The notes under the pieces were generated by a model that made no database searches, was not told where the DNA came from, and was given only the letters and a program-made list of their open reading frames with translations. 64,000 nt of DNA from Durusdinium trenchii (Eukaryota > Sar > Dinophyceae > Suessiales > Symbiodiniaceae): assembly GCA_963970005.1 (NCBI GenBank), contig CAXAMN010001170.1:157181-221180 (forward strand), given 5' to 3'. A program made the position numbers and the translations under genes. Of this stretch, positions 1-10,754 are shown one piece after another (the first letter of the stretch is position 1; each line of letters begins with the position of its first letter).

Positions 1-2032
1 GGCTAGGCCACGTCGATACAATGCCTTGCAGTTCATGGCGTCAATGTCAAGGGCACTAGATGCATTCTTGATAGCCACAGCATAGTCCTCATTCTTCAAG
101 TTGCACTGTGCCAAATTTAGAAAACATGAAAGTTGAAGCTCCTCCAGCTCCCGCAAGATACCGACCGAAACTTGAGACTTCGTAAGCTTCTGGATCAGCA
201 TCAAAGATTCTTGGTAAGCTTTCTGAGCAGCTTGAACTTCCCCAAGTTGAAGCAATTTGTTACCTCGCTCTTTGGCTTCACTTGCTCGACTTGTGCCAGG
301 CATTGCGAGGCCCCCGGCCATTGCGGACCCGGTGGACTTTGGCGGACTTGGTCCTGGACATGGAACAGCACAGTCGAAGGATCAAAGTTTGGCCAAGCCC
401 CTAGTAGCAGCGTCCTTGCTCCTAGTAGTAAGGCCAGGAGCCCCTAGTAGCGTCCTTCCTCCTAGTAGTAAGGCCAGGAGCCCCTAGNNNNNNNNNNNNN
501 NNNNNNNNNNNNNNNNNNNNNNNNNNNNNNNNNNNNNNNNNNNNNNNNNNNNNNNNNNNNNNNNNNNNNNNNNNNNNNNNNNNNNNNNNNNNNNNNNNNN
601 NNNNNNNNNNNNNNNNNNNNNNNNNNNNNNNNNNNNNNNNNNNNNNNNNNNNNNNNNNNNNNNNNNNNNNNNNNNNNNNNNNNNNNNNNNNNNNNNNNNN
701 NNNNNNNNNNNNNNNNNNNNNNNNNNNNNNNNNNNNNNNNNNNNNNNNNNNNNNNNNNNNNNNNNNNNNNNNNNNNNNNNNNNNNNNNNNNNNNNNNNNN
801 NNNNNNNNNNNNNNNNNNNNNNNNNNNNNNNNNNNNNNNNNNNNNNNNNNNNNNNNNNNNNNNNNNNNNNNNNNNNNNNNNNNNNNNNNNNNNNNNNNNN
901 NNNNNNNNNNNNNGCGTCCTTGCTCCTAGTAGTAAGGCCAGGAGCCCCTAGTAGCGTCCTCGCTCCTAGTGGTAAGGCCAGGAGGCCCTAGTAGCGTCCT
1001 TGCTCCTAGTAGTCGGGCCAGGAGCCCCTAGTAGCGTCCTTGCTCCTAGTAGTAAGGCCAGGTAGTAGCGTCCTTGCTCCTAGTAGTAAGGCCAGAAGCC
1101 CCTAGTAGCGTCCTTGCTCCTAGTAGCCGGGCCAGGAGCTCGTAGTAGCGTTTTTGCTCCTAGTAGTAAGGCCAGGAGCCTGTAGTAGCGTCCTTGCTCC
1201 TAGTAGTAAGGCCAGGTAGTAGCGTCCTTGCTCCTGGTGGTAAGGCCAGGAGCCCCTAGTAGCGTCCTTGCTCCTAGTAGTAAGGCCAAGAGCCCGTAGT
1301 AGCGTCCTTGCTCCTAGTAGAAAGGCCAGGAGCCCCTAGTAGCGTCCTTGCTCCTAGTAGTAAGGCCAGGAGCCCCTAGTAGCAACTGATACTATATAGA
1401 AGTTCACTGCTTGAAGCTTGCTAGCTAAGAAATACGAGGTAAGAGCACAAGAAAACCAATGGAACCATCTTGACCAAAAATGATGGAACTGAGTTAAGCA
1501 AACAACATGTCATCTTTGTTGGGTCTTCGGTACATGGACGTCCTTTGAATTTGGCTGACAGTGGGAACTCGATAGGAAATAAGTGGATAATAAAGAGCAA
1601 GGTCGCACATGACGGGATGTCCCCAGCACCTTCCTCGCCATAAGCTAAGCTGTGATGCGCTATGAACAGACTCCGTTCTCCGAACTCCATGCTCGCAACA
1701 CCAAGGTCCCATGCCTCCAAGACTTCATCCAAACCCAAAGTGAATTCAAAGAGCTCAGGTCCGGAAGAATCAATCAAAGCAGTCCAGTTGCTGCAACTGG
1801 AAGACAGCGGACTTGATGGAGTCTTTGGTTCGAAGTCGAAGCTGAAGTCTGGGACATCGGAATCAGTCGACTTCTCCAACACATTGCGAAGACCTTCGGC
1901 AGCCTGACTTGTGGTGAAAATTCGAGTCTCGTAGTGAACCTTGGCCCGGTCACCTTTCTTCAACCGCTCGCCACGTTTGCCTGCAATGCCCACTTTTTTC
2001 AAAAGCCGACCATCACTCAGGAGGTCCTCCAT
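1..2032 (-). CDS. FKBP-type peptidyl-prolyl isomerase with TPR repeats, 3' end beyond window
   Basis: Proline cis-trans isomerase of the FKBP-TPR class; such proteins are usually co-chaperones whose TPR domain binds Hsp90-type tails. Exon 1 is 2032-1569, starting at the methionine of MEDLLSDG. It shows FKBP landmarks in order: VHYE, LIDSS (active-site Asp), FTLGLDEVLEAW (pocket Trp), SLAYG (Tyr) and ATLLF. The 1279-nt intron (1568-290, GT donor, AAG acceptor, phase 2) is mostly repeat array plus assembly gap. Exon 2 (289-1) encodes a TPR region: AKERGNKLLQLGEVQAAQKA, then a second helix pair ending CKALYRRGLA, typical of FKBP4/5-like proteins. About 65 Ser/Asp-rich residues are inserted between VHYE and LIDSS, where FKBP12 has a short loop. 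Family is seen directly; the splice sites are inferred from matching phase and the family's domain order. The C-terminus lies left of the window. Confidence 0.8.
413..1385. repeat. Tandem 'word' repeat array inside the FKBP intron
   Basis: Alternating words GTAGCGTCCTTGCTCCTA and GTAGTAAGGCCAGGAGCCCC(TA), roughly 40 bp per pair, are visible at 413-487 and 914-1385 and presumably continue through the N gap. Some units have lost a word or carry changes (GTAGTCGGGCCAGG, GGTGGTAAGG). AGGAGC and GCTCCT in successive words could pair as a hairpin stem. This is the longest array of a word family found throughout the window. Confidence 0.95.
488..913. other. Assembly gap (N)
   Basis: A run of N inside the tandem array; the repeat was evidently not assembled through. 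True array length is unknown. Confidence 1.
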
Positions 2033-3063
2033 CTTCTGTCTAAACTGAACAGGCGTTTTCAGCTCACAGTTGCTCAATGTAAGTAATTTTGCTACATGCA
2101 CAGGAAACCGCAAGAGAAGGTGCAATTTCTTCTTACTACAGCAATGCTACAGGACAGGGCTTAGTTATGATAATGCATTGTGTCATATTGCTTGTATATA
2201 CCATTTGCCTATATCCTCTGCTTGGTCATATCACGCCCGTGTTGGCAATGCCCTCTGAGCGTCTTAGATCATCTACAGGCATACTTGAACCACAATCAGG
2301 CTCATTTTGTTTATTCTGGATTCAATCCGGTCTCGCACAGCAGGACGAAACTCTCGAATATGCAGGAGCAACATGGAACAACTTGAGACGGGCCAAAGGT
2401 GTAAAGCAAAAAATGCTTCAATGTTCTGTACACACAACATCACCCAACCCAATACCGTACCTACTTATTTTTATGCGCTAACAATATGCATTGTCCGGTA
2501 CCGCCTCCATGTGCAGGAGCAAACCCAACGCAACTTCCCAGCAAACTGCTCGGCCAGCTGCTGTGATCGATGCATTGATCCCAGCTGTATCTGCAAAACC
2601 TCCGCTTGCGACGTGAGAGGTCAATGAACGAGCTGATGCCACATCTACAAAGACTTTGCAACATGGTTTGGAATACATGACAGCACCCCTTGCCAAAGTG
2701 CAAGGACTAGTTCCAAGGCAATGTAGAACTTAGTCATTGGCAGCCTTAGTTGCACACCTTACTGACTTGGAGATGACACGTTCTGCAGCCCATCTTCTCT
2801 TGAGCGTCGACGGAAACGCGTTGAGAATGTTGGAAGGGAGACGTCGTTTTACACCTATTCTACACTACACGCTCTTTGAGAACCTGCCTCTGATCAATGC
2901 ACGATGTTTTGGGTCAACACTGGCCAAAACTAAGCAAAACGAAAAGCAATTCCAACTGCCAGCGATTCTGCTTGGTTGCCACTCTAGCTTAGCTACACAA
3001 GTGGATTTTTTCTCCTCACAAATACCAAGGGTTTTGCAGGCTGGGGCAAGTTGCAAGGCGTTT
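2033..3063. other. Intergenic, nothing recognised
   Basis: Only short overlapping reading frames without family resemblance. It presumably holds the FKBP upstream region. TTTAG then ACAG lie just before the FKBP start and could be a splice acceptor for a non-coding 5' exon; I cannot decide this. Confidence 0.5.
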
Positions 3064-3068
3064 AATAT

Positions 3069-3297
3069 TGTGAAAGTGTGCATCCATGTCGGACATGTCA
3101 TGTTTGCATAAGGTTGATGGCGGCCCTTTGATCCTTTCCGGCCCAAGGGCCCTTGAGCTTGTTCGTACCGAACGCTAGGCTGCGCCACATGGAAAAGCGC
3201 CGTTGATCGCTGTGTTGTCGATTCGTGATCCCCATTTGCTTGAGGATACCCACACATTGGTTGACATTGTGTTCCCATCTCCGCTTACCATTTTACA
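3069..3297 (+). repeat. 5' LTR of element A
   Basis: 229 bp, 5'-TG...CA-3' termini, matching 11528-11756 throughout by eye. By position it should carry promoter and polyadenylation signals; I see no TATA box, which is normal for dinoflagellates. Confidence 0.95.
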
Positions 3298-3310
3298 TGG
3301 TAGCGGGGCG
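3298..3310 (+). promoter_or_regulatory. Probable primer-binding site of element A (tRNA 3' end type)
   Basis: TGGTAGCGGGGCG directly abuts the 5' LTR. TGG is complementary to the tRNA 3' CCA, and TGGTAGC fits an acceptor end ...GCTACCA with an A1-U72 pair, as in many initiator Met tRNAs. The exact tRNA needs the host tRNA set. Confidence 0.7.
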
Positions 3311-3473
3311 TGTTCGCTCCAGCAGTGCCTTGTGAGGTCCCGGCCTTTCCCGGGTGTGGCGAAAGCCACAGAGTCACTCGTACCATCCAGGTACATTGAG
3401 CATTGAGCAGTGGTGCAGAGTTTACATTGATTTGTGTTGTTGTTGGTTGAACATTGATCGTTGTTTAGCATTC

Positions 3474-6400
3474 ATGGCAATGGATTACAAAGATTCGTTG
3501 CGAGACCTCTCCTTTGACGGAAAGCCGAGTGGTTACAGAGAGTTCCGGCGAAAGCTGATTCTTGGTGCGGCGTCTTTAGAAGACAAACAACAACACCTTG
3601 CAGGTCCACGTGTCTTGAGCAAACTTTCAGGTGAAGCTTGGAAAGCGACAGAACATTTGTCGGTGGCTGACATCAGAAGCACTGATGGTTGGTTACAAGT
3701 TGTCAAGACATTGGACAATCACTATAGGTTTTTGCCAGAGACTGAGCTCCACGAGGCGATTGATGAGTTTTTGTTTTCTCTGAAGCGAAGAAACGGTGAG
3801 GGAGCAACCGCATTCACCTCACGTTTCAAGACATCCCTCAACCGGCTGGAGACACTGATTTCACAAGAACGACAGTTGTCCCGAAAGCGGCCGGAGACCG
3901 ATCGTCAAGCTGAAGAGAACAAAGAAGAGTCAAGCAGTCTGGAAGAATCGGATGAACAACATGCTGACCGTCCGGACGACCCTCGTGAACAGACAGACGA
4001 AACCGAACAAGAAGCTGAGCCTCGGCCTGACCCGAAGGCCAAAGCTGCTCCTCCACCAGGTCCTTTTGATCCTCCACTCGATCCACATCGCTGGTCGGGA
4101 TCCACACCATCGGTTCGAAGTGCGAAGTCGAGTTCAAAGGCTTCCCAACAGAAGTCCACTGGGACACTGAAAGGAGATCAGCGAAAGGATCATCTTCGAA
4201 TGCAACGTCTTCTTGGAACGTTGGAGTTGTCACACACAAAGCCCAAGCCGATATTTCCACAGTCAGTTTTGGGACATTTGTTTATGAGGAAGTTTGGGTT
4301 GTCGCGTGAGCAACGCAGTCACATCATTCGTTCCACAGGCGGCTCCAGTCGATTCGTTGACATTGAGAAGATTTTGCGTGCCAGTGACTATGAGGAGAAG
4401 ATGGACGATCGGCGGTCACGCCATGATGATCGTCGACAAGTCAGGCCTCGTCGAGAAACATTCGCTGTTGAACAGGCTGTTGAAGAATCTTCCACCTCGG
4501 TCGACCCACTTTCTGATTCTGGGTCAGGCGAAGAAGCCTACCAAGTTGAAGGTGCTGAAGGTTCTCTTGGTACAGGTTCGGAGGAAGAACTGCAGGAGAT
4601 CTTCGAAATCCAAAAGAAAGCAAAGAAAGAGTTCAAGAAGCAGTTCCGCACCTACAAGGAATCCAAAAAGAAAGTGAGAGAGATCAAACGTGCACGCCAA
4701 CCATACATGCCGGTGGTGGCCATTCCACCCACCGAAGGAGGACCTTCCCAAATGCCAACGGGAAGCCAATCCTCTTCGTCAAAGACACCACGCTATGAGA
4801 AAAGATCCTTTGACAAGAAACCACAAAAGGATCAAAAGAAGAAACCACCGAGGCGTGAGGACGCCAATCTGACGGAAACAGTTGAGTTGGTTGACAGGAC
4901 ATTGACCGAGTTCAGCTATGCCCTGACCGATGCAACTCCAGTCGAGCTTGAAATCCTTTTGGCTTCGATCCCGTCGGGTTTTGCAATCATTGACATTGGT
5001 TGTACTACATCAGTTGTTTGTGAAGAAACAGCACAACGTTATGAGCAGGTATTTCGACAGTGCAATTTTCCACCAGCCGTTCGTGTTACAATGCCGACAG
5101 TTGAGCTTCGTGGCTTTAATGGTCAAAGTGAAACTACAGCTGTTGGGTTGAAGTGGACAGTGCAGTTGGGATCATTGAGAGGGAACATCACAACATACGT
5201 TGTTCCTGGCAGTGCTCCATTCCTGCTGTCGCGAAGAGTGTTGGAAGGCATGCAAGCCACCTTGGATTTGGGTCGTATGACCATCACGAGTTCCAAGCAT
5301 GGCATGCAAGATGTGCCTCTCAAGCAGGCCGCCAACGGCCATTTGCTGCTGTCCCTGGTGCCACAGGTCGCCGAATGGGAGACCGTCCTCAACGACTCGA
5401 ATGAATATGAGCCCAATCCGCATGAAGCCCAAGCGATGGACCGCGAGTCCATTTCCGCAGATCTCGAGCACCACCAAGACCTCAGAGGACAGGACATGAC
5501 CAAAAGTAATGTTTCTAGTGTGCCAAAAATGGAACCCACACCGTGTGATTTTAGGAGGGCGTTCCAAACAGTTTGCAAACATACCAAAGGAGGAAACGTA
5601 GATTGCACTTTGTTTCATGCCGAGTTGTCCCAGTTGTTCTTATGTGATGAAAAACAGGTGGTGCATGCCTTTGTAGCATACAAACCTAGATTAGAAAGGA
5701 TCCCTACTATAAATGTAATCTCAATGGATAAAAGTGGAAATATGACCACGTCCGGGTGGGCAGTTCGTGCAGCCGGAAAGGCCCGTCGGCCTGTGAATCC
5801 GATGCAGGTAGCGATCTTTGCTTTTCGTTCCATCCGAGCGAATTCTGATCCTGAGAGTTCCCAGAGTGAGTCAGAGCACGTCGAACTCCTTGAGCCAGCA
5901 GCATCAACACGCCAGTGTGATTCTTGTTGTAGTGATGATATAGATGGTGATTGGAAGTACCCTGAACAATCAGACACCCTGGAAACCCTATATGAAGAAG
6001 TAGATTGGGTAGATCTTGAATTGCAGGATGTCCCCAAAGAACTCCAGGAAAGACTGAAAGGTACCATCACTTCAGCTCGCAGGCTCGGCGTTCGAATGGC
6101 CCTGTCACGATTGCAGACCGATAGTCATGCAGTGATTGCCGAACTTCGCCACTGGTTGGGCAAGCAGGCGTGGAAGTTAGATTCCACCGTAGGACTTGTT
6201 GAAGTGTTTACAGGTAAGGCCCCCTTGTCTTCACAGTTCCAGAAACGAACAAATCAAACAGCAATCCAGATCGGGATAGATTTTGGTCACGACCTTGGAA
6301 GATTGAAGGATAGACGAAATCTCCTGTTCCTCGTTGCCTTGACGAAACCCGCTCATGTTTGGTTTGCTCCCCCTTGTAAATGTTGGGGTCCGTGGTCGAG

Positions 6401-6860
6401 GTTTAATATGGCCCTCTCGGAATCTCGAAAACAGGAAATCATGAAAAAGAGACATCAAGCCAAACGACACTTGCAATGTGTTTCGGAAACATGGCATCTT
6501 CAAGTCATGCTTGGAGGCCAAGCTCACGCCGAAAATCCATATTCGTCCGATATGTGGCAGGAGTTAGTTCTTGGACCAGCATGGTCGATCCGAATTGACC
6601 AGTGCGCACTTGGACTCCGAAGTCCAAAATCCAATGTCCCGGTCCTCAAGCCCACTCGGATAGTGAGCACCCAGGAGTCTTTGATGCAACACTTAGTTCC
6701 ATACCGATGTGACCATAAACATGGACATGATCATCTCGAAGGAAACTATAAAGGTAGGAACTTGACAGCCTGGGCCGAGACATATCCTAATAAATTTGCA
6801 CGTGTCATGGCCGATGGTCTTGCCAAATGTCTCCAAGGAGTCAATCCGGTCCTGACGTAG
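3474..6860 (+). CDS. Element A Gag - protease - methyltransferase-like polyprotein
   Basis: The frame is open from 3354, but the ATG at 3474 (MAMDYKDS) is the likely start because upstream residues translate the leader. Residues below count from 3354. A helical Gag core lies at about 45-170, followed by acidic and basic low-complexity linkers to about 500. I see no CCHC knuckle. The aspartic protease is at about 535-640, with IIDIG where DSG/DTG is usual and FLLSRRVLEGM near its end. A cytosine-methyltransferase-like fold spans about 945-1110: motif I-like EVFTGKAPLSSQF, motif IV-like WFAPPCKCWGPWS and motif VI-like AENPYSS. A His-rich C-HKHGHDH segment follows. The frame ends at TAG 6860 and coding resumes in another frame from about 6830, by mutation or frameshifting. 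Confidence 0.85.
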   Translation: MAMDYKDSLRDLSFDGKPSGYREFRRKLILGAASLEDKQQHLAGPRVLSKLSGEAWKATEHLSVADIRSTDGWLQVVKTLDNHYRFLPETELHEAIDEFLFSLKRRNGEGATAFTSRFKTSLNRLETLISQERQLSRKRPETDRQAEENKEESSSLEESDEQHADRPDDPREQTDETEQEAEPRPDPKAKAAPPPGPFDPPLDPHRWSGSTPSVRSAKSSSKASQQKSTGTLKGDQRKDHLRMQRLLGTLELSHTKPKPIFPQSVLGHLFMRKFGLSREQRSHIIRSTGGSSRFVDIEKILRASDYEEKMDDRRSRHDDRRQVRPRRETFAVEQAVEESSTSVDPLSDSGSGEEAYQVEGAEGSLGTGSEEELQEIFEIQKKAKKEFKKQFRTYKESKKKVREIKRARQPYMPVVAIPPTEGGPSQMPTGSQSSSSKTPRYEKRSFDKKPQKDQKKKPPRREDANLTETVELVDRTLTEFSYALTDATPVELEILLASIPSGFAIIDIGCTTSVVCEETAQRYEQVFRQCNFPPAVRVTMPTVELRGFNGQSETTAVGLKWTVQLGSLRGNITTYVVPGSAPFLLSRRVLEGMQATLDLGRMTITSSKHGMQDVPLKQAANGHLLLSLVPQVAEWETVLNDSNEYEPNPHEAQAMDRESISADLEHHQDLRGQDMTKSNVSSVPKMEPTPCDFRRAFQTVCKHTKGGNVDCTLFHAELSQLFLCDEKQVVHAFVAYKPRLERIPTINVISMDKSGNMTTSGWAVRAAGKARRPVNPMQVAIFAFRSIRANSDPESSQSESEHVELLEPAASTRQCDSCCSDDIDGDWKYPEQSDTLETLYEEVDWVDLELQDVPKELQERLKGTITSARRLGVRMALSRLQTDSHAVIAELRHWLGKQAWKLDSTVGLVEVFTGKAPLSSQFQKRTNQTAIQIGIDFGHDLGRLKDRRNLLFLVALTKPAHVWFAPPCKCWGPWSRFNMALSESRKQEIMKKRHQAKRHLQCVSETWHLQVMLGGQAHAENPYSSDMWQELVLGPAWSIRIDQCALGLRSPKSNVPVLKPTRIVSTQESLMQHLVPYRCDHKHGHDHLEGNYKGRNLTAWAETYPNKFARVMADGLAKCLQGVNPVLT

Positions 6861-8300
6861 TTGAAATCCTAGCTCAGGAAGAAGACCAAGAAGAAGAACT
6901 ATTAGAAGAAGAACTGGAAGAGAGACTTGAAAGACCATTCGCTGAAGGTGATCGTCAATCACCAAGGCAGAGTTTGAATCCAAGACAGCTGCGAGTGTCC
7001 GCATTGGTTCGCAAATTGCGTGTAAACACAGGCCATGCATCTGTTGAACAAATGTTGAGACTTCCAATCGTTGCCAAGCCAATAAGGATATAGTGGACTG
7101 CATTCGGAGCTTCCAGTGTCCCATCTGTAACGAACTCAAACCACCTCCGTCATATCGTAAAAGTGCAATTCCCCATGCAGAGAACCCGAATGACATAGTG
7201 GGTATTGATTTTGTTCAAGTAGAACTCAAAAGGGAGGGACGTAATGGGAAGATGACCGAAATAAAGTTCAATGTTTTGACACGTGTTGATATGGCCTCAG
7301 GGTTCGCTCAACAAATCATCGTTGAACGCGGTCCCAATCAGCTGTCTCGAGCATTTCACAGGGTGTGGTCACGTCCCTATGGCACTCCTAAGATAATATT
7401 CATGGACCCTGCCAAGACTAACCTATCCCAAGATTTCCAAGAGTACTTGACACATCATGGCATTCAGTTGTTGCATGCGGCAGCAGAAGCACACTATCAA
7501 CTAGGTCAGGTCGAAATTGCCAATCGTATTCTACGGAACATGGCCAATCGTTGTTGGCCTGGCACTGACCGTCCACCGGAGGAAGTCATTGAAATGTGTG
7601 CGACTACTCGTAATGAACAACTTCGAAAACATGGTTTCAGTCCAGCACAGTGGTTCTTGGGAAGGGACTCACGCCATGTGGGAATGCTTGCTGATCTGGA
7701 TGAGCAAAGAAATTTTGCTGCCCAGAGCCAGATCCTGTCAGATCCGTCCTTTGCATCCAAGACTCGCCTTCGAGAAGAAGCCGCGAAAGCCTTTCATGAA
7801 GAACATGCAAAAGATACTTGGAGAAGAGCTGTAGCCTATCGACATTGCCCCATGCGAGGTCCGTATACTCAGGGTCAACTTGTCTATATGTTCCGTGCCG
7901 CAGGAAGGGGTCAGCTCAGCACCAGGCATGGTAAGTGGTTGGGGCCTGCCAAAGTCATTGGAGTAGAGAGTTCTTCCAATAGTCCCACACCACGTCTTGT
8001 TTGGACTAGCTATAATGGGTACCTCTATAGATGTCGACCTGAAGGCTTGAGACCCATGGCCGAAGACGAAGCTGAATTTCGCGCTCTCGCGAGGCAACTC
8101 GCGTTAGGCCAATTAGCTCCTGAGACGGAAACTGCAGGCAAATCACTGTCGGAGGGCGTAGCTCGCTTAAGGAAGATGTAGAAGCTGAACCCCATCCCGA
8201 AACCTTGGATGACAAGCCTGATTCAGAGGGCGGACCCCGGAATACTGGCAAAAGAGGTCAAGAGGTGAGATTCCCCCTCTCGGCAATCGCCATGAGCATG
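6827..8300 (+). pseudogene. Element A integrase region, frameshifted
   Basis: Catalyses insertion of element cDNA. Frame 2 (6827-7093) gives an acidic linker and the start of the zinc-binding region (VNTGHAS). Coding shifts to frame 1 near 7060-7090, giving CIRSFQCPIC, the Cys pair of the HHCC motif; the usual first His is not obvious. The core in 7093-8181 has the D,D-35-E triad: GIDF, FMDPAKTN, then exactly 35 residues to the Glu of QVEIANR. A C-terminal GKWLGPAKVIGV segment resembles the integrase SH3-like/GKGY region. Near 8160 coding moves to the third frame, and near 8280 it moves again into the reverse-transcriptase frame. Whether these shifts are genomic mutations or assembly errors cannot be told from one copy. 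Confidence 0.85.
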
Positions 8301-8302
8301 AG

Positions 8303-10488
8303 TTGAGCCAGCAGCCATTCGCTTCGGCTGCTCCTGATGAGATCCCGCGAGATCCAAATGAGCCAGCCGATAAGAGGAGAAGGGTTGTTGACATCGATTC
8401 ATCCCCAAGTTATGCACCGACCGAACCACCAGTTCCTCTCGAAGAAGAGGGATCTCTGTCAGGCACTCAAATGTACCACGAGCTGGATGAGCTCATGCCT
8501 GACCCAGGTGTTGTTCCCGGACATCTGGATGCAGAGCCAGAGGCTAATCCGCCTGAATCCAATAATCCCGAAAATACCGATGAAGTAATGCCCGAAGTAG
8601 ACTCACGACCATCCCACGTCGAAGAATCTGGTATAGATGTTCCCGTTCCAGAAGCCGGTGAAGATGAGCTAGCGGTAACAGCCAGATTAGCGAAGGTAGA
8701 ACAAGTGTTCGAACTTTCCTTTGATATCCATCCCGAAGACATCACCGAGAATCCTCTGTGTCTGTGGAATCTTTTTGAAGAGTGCTTTCAGGCCGCACCG
8801 CCGTCGAAGGCGAAGCAGCGTCGAGTTGAAGTCCAATTTCGCAAACTCAACCCGGAAGATAAGAAACTGTTTCTTAAGGCAATGCAAAAAGAATGGCAAA
8901 GTTGGGTTGACAATAAAGTGACTTCACTTTGTAAAGCTAGAGGGATTCCAACTGAAAGAATCATTAGAGCACGGTGGGTCTTAGTGTGGAAAAAGTCATC
9001 GGATCCTGACATCACTGTCAAAACCCCCAAGGCCAGACTGGTTTTGGTGGGGTGGCAGGATCCTGATCTCGGAAAGGTCGCAACAGACAGTCCAACCCTT
9101 CGTAAGGAGACTAAGCACCTGGTCTTATCCATTTGTGCAGCATCTAAGTGGAAACTTTGGGGAGCCGACATAAAAACAGCGTTTTTGTCAGGTGATGAAT
9201 CTTGCAGAAACATTTACTTTAGGCCTCCAGCTGAGATCAAAGAATGGATGAACCTCAGTGCGGACGACCTGTTTCGTCTTGAGAAAGCCGCGTACGGCCT
9301 GGCAGAAGCACCACGAGCATGGTTTGCTAGGTTGACCCGAGAGCTCAAGGAAGCAGGACTGGTCCAAAGCCAGTTGGATCCATGCCTGTTCTTGTTGAGA
9401 AGTAAGTCCGATAATTCCTTAAAAGGCATTTGTGGTGTTCATGTAGATGACCTATTGGGGGGAGGTTGCAAAGAGATGGATGAAGCTCTAGACCGCCTTC
9501 GAAAGAAATTGCCATTTGGAGATTACCGTACTTTCACCATAAGATATACAGGAGTAGAGATTCGACAACATCCCAACACCATGGAGATTGAAGTAGGACA
9601 AGAAAACTACATCGAAAATCTGGAACATGTTGAAACCAAGACCTTGGGAAATGCCTCAACACCCCTCACTGATCCGTCCATCCTCCGAACCTGCGCAGGA
9701 CAGCTAGCATGGGTGTCGAATTCGACTAGACCCGAACAAGCTTTCTTGGCGTCGTATCTTCAAGGAGTACAGGATAAGGGTAGCGTTGAACATGTTCACT
9801 TGTACAACAAGGCAATCAGGGAAATGAAACAAAGGAAGATTTGTTTGAGGTTCCCCAGCCATGTCCCAGTAAGTCAGTGGCACATCCTGTGCATCTCTGA
9901 CGCTGGATGGTGTACAAGAGCTAATGGCGAAAGCCAAGGTGGGTATATACTGTGCTTCACAACCAAACAGATCTTAGAAAATAAAGAAGCGCCGGTTTGG
10001 TTGATCGATTGGAGCTCCAAGAAACTGAGACGAGTGGTCAGGTCATCTGTAGCAGCCGAGACCATGGCTGGACAGAACGGACTCGATTCGATAGAGTGGA
10101 TCCAGTCCTTGCTCGCTGAGATCTTGGAAGACATGTCTCCGAAAGCATTCAGAGAACAGGTCCCTGAAAAGACAGCTTGCCTCGTTGTGGATAGCAGGGT
10201 TTCTTCGATGCAGTAACTAAATCTTGTAGCTCTCCAACCATCAGTGTTGAAAAACGTCTACAAATCGATTACGCAATCGCAAAAGAAAGTATGGCCTTGC
10301 AAAATATAGTTGTCTTCTGGACTAGCAACCTCTTCATGTGTGCAGACGTGCTGACCAAATTGAAAGCAGACACCGCACCTTTCTACAAGCTCGTTGACAC
10401 ATGGAAATATACAATCCGTGTAGGAGTAGAGTCAGGACGTAAGGAAAAAGCCAAAGCTAAGATTGCAGGAAATACTAATGTAGAATGA
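8303..10488 (+). pseudogene. Element A reverse transcriptase / RNase H, frameshifted near the end
   Basis: Copia-type RVT_2 polymerase. After an acidic linker it shows the RARWVLVWK entry motif, WGADIKTAFL with the first catalytic Asp, AAYGLAEAPRAW, and the VHVDD catalytic box where YVDD is usual. RNase H follows, with ISDAGW (Asp), SSVAAETMA (Glu) and VVDS (Asp). The frame stops at 10216 one base out of register after VVDS; the remaining RNase H (DYAIAKE... ADVLTKLKAD) continues in another frame to the TGA ending at 10488. The frame is open slightly upstream of 8303, so no independent start is implied; this is normally part of one Gag-Pol polyprotein. Confidence 0.9.
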
Positions 10489-10754
10489 GCACCAGGCCCA
10501 TGCATGTATATGTGAAGTGGAACCATGATGCCTTGGGGAAGCTTAAATGAATTCGTTAGATAGGAAGGGATATCTAATCCTTGAAATTCCATAGCAGCCT
10601 ATTATGTAACATGCCAACTGAGGAGTTGTCGTGTCACCGTTTTTTCTCGTGCCGTTTCGGTTAAACCGATGTTTTTGCACAGAGCATTTTTTGTTCCAAG
10701 GAACTGAGTGATCTTGAACGTGTCTCCCGTCTAGGACCCGCAGTCCGTAGAGAC

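Noticed and set aside
1421..1568. C-terminal extension of the FKBP frame into repeat-proximal sequence
   Set aside because: The FKBP fold ends at about 1569 and a phase-matched GT donor there leads to the TPR exon.
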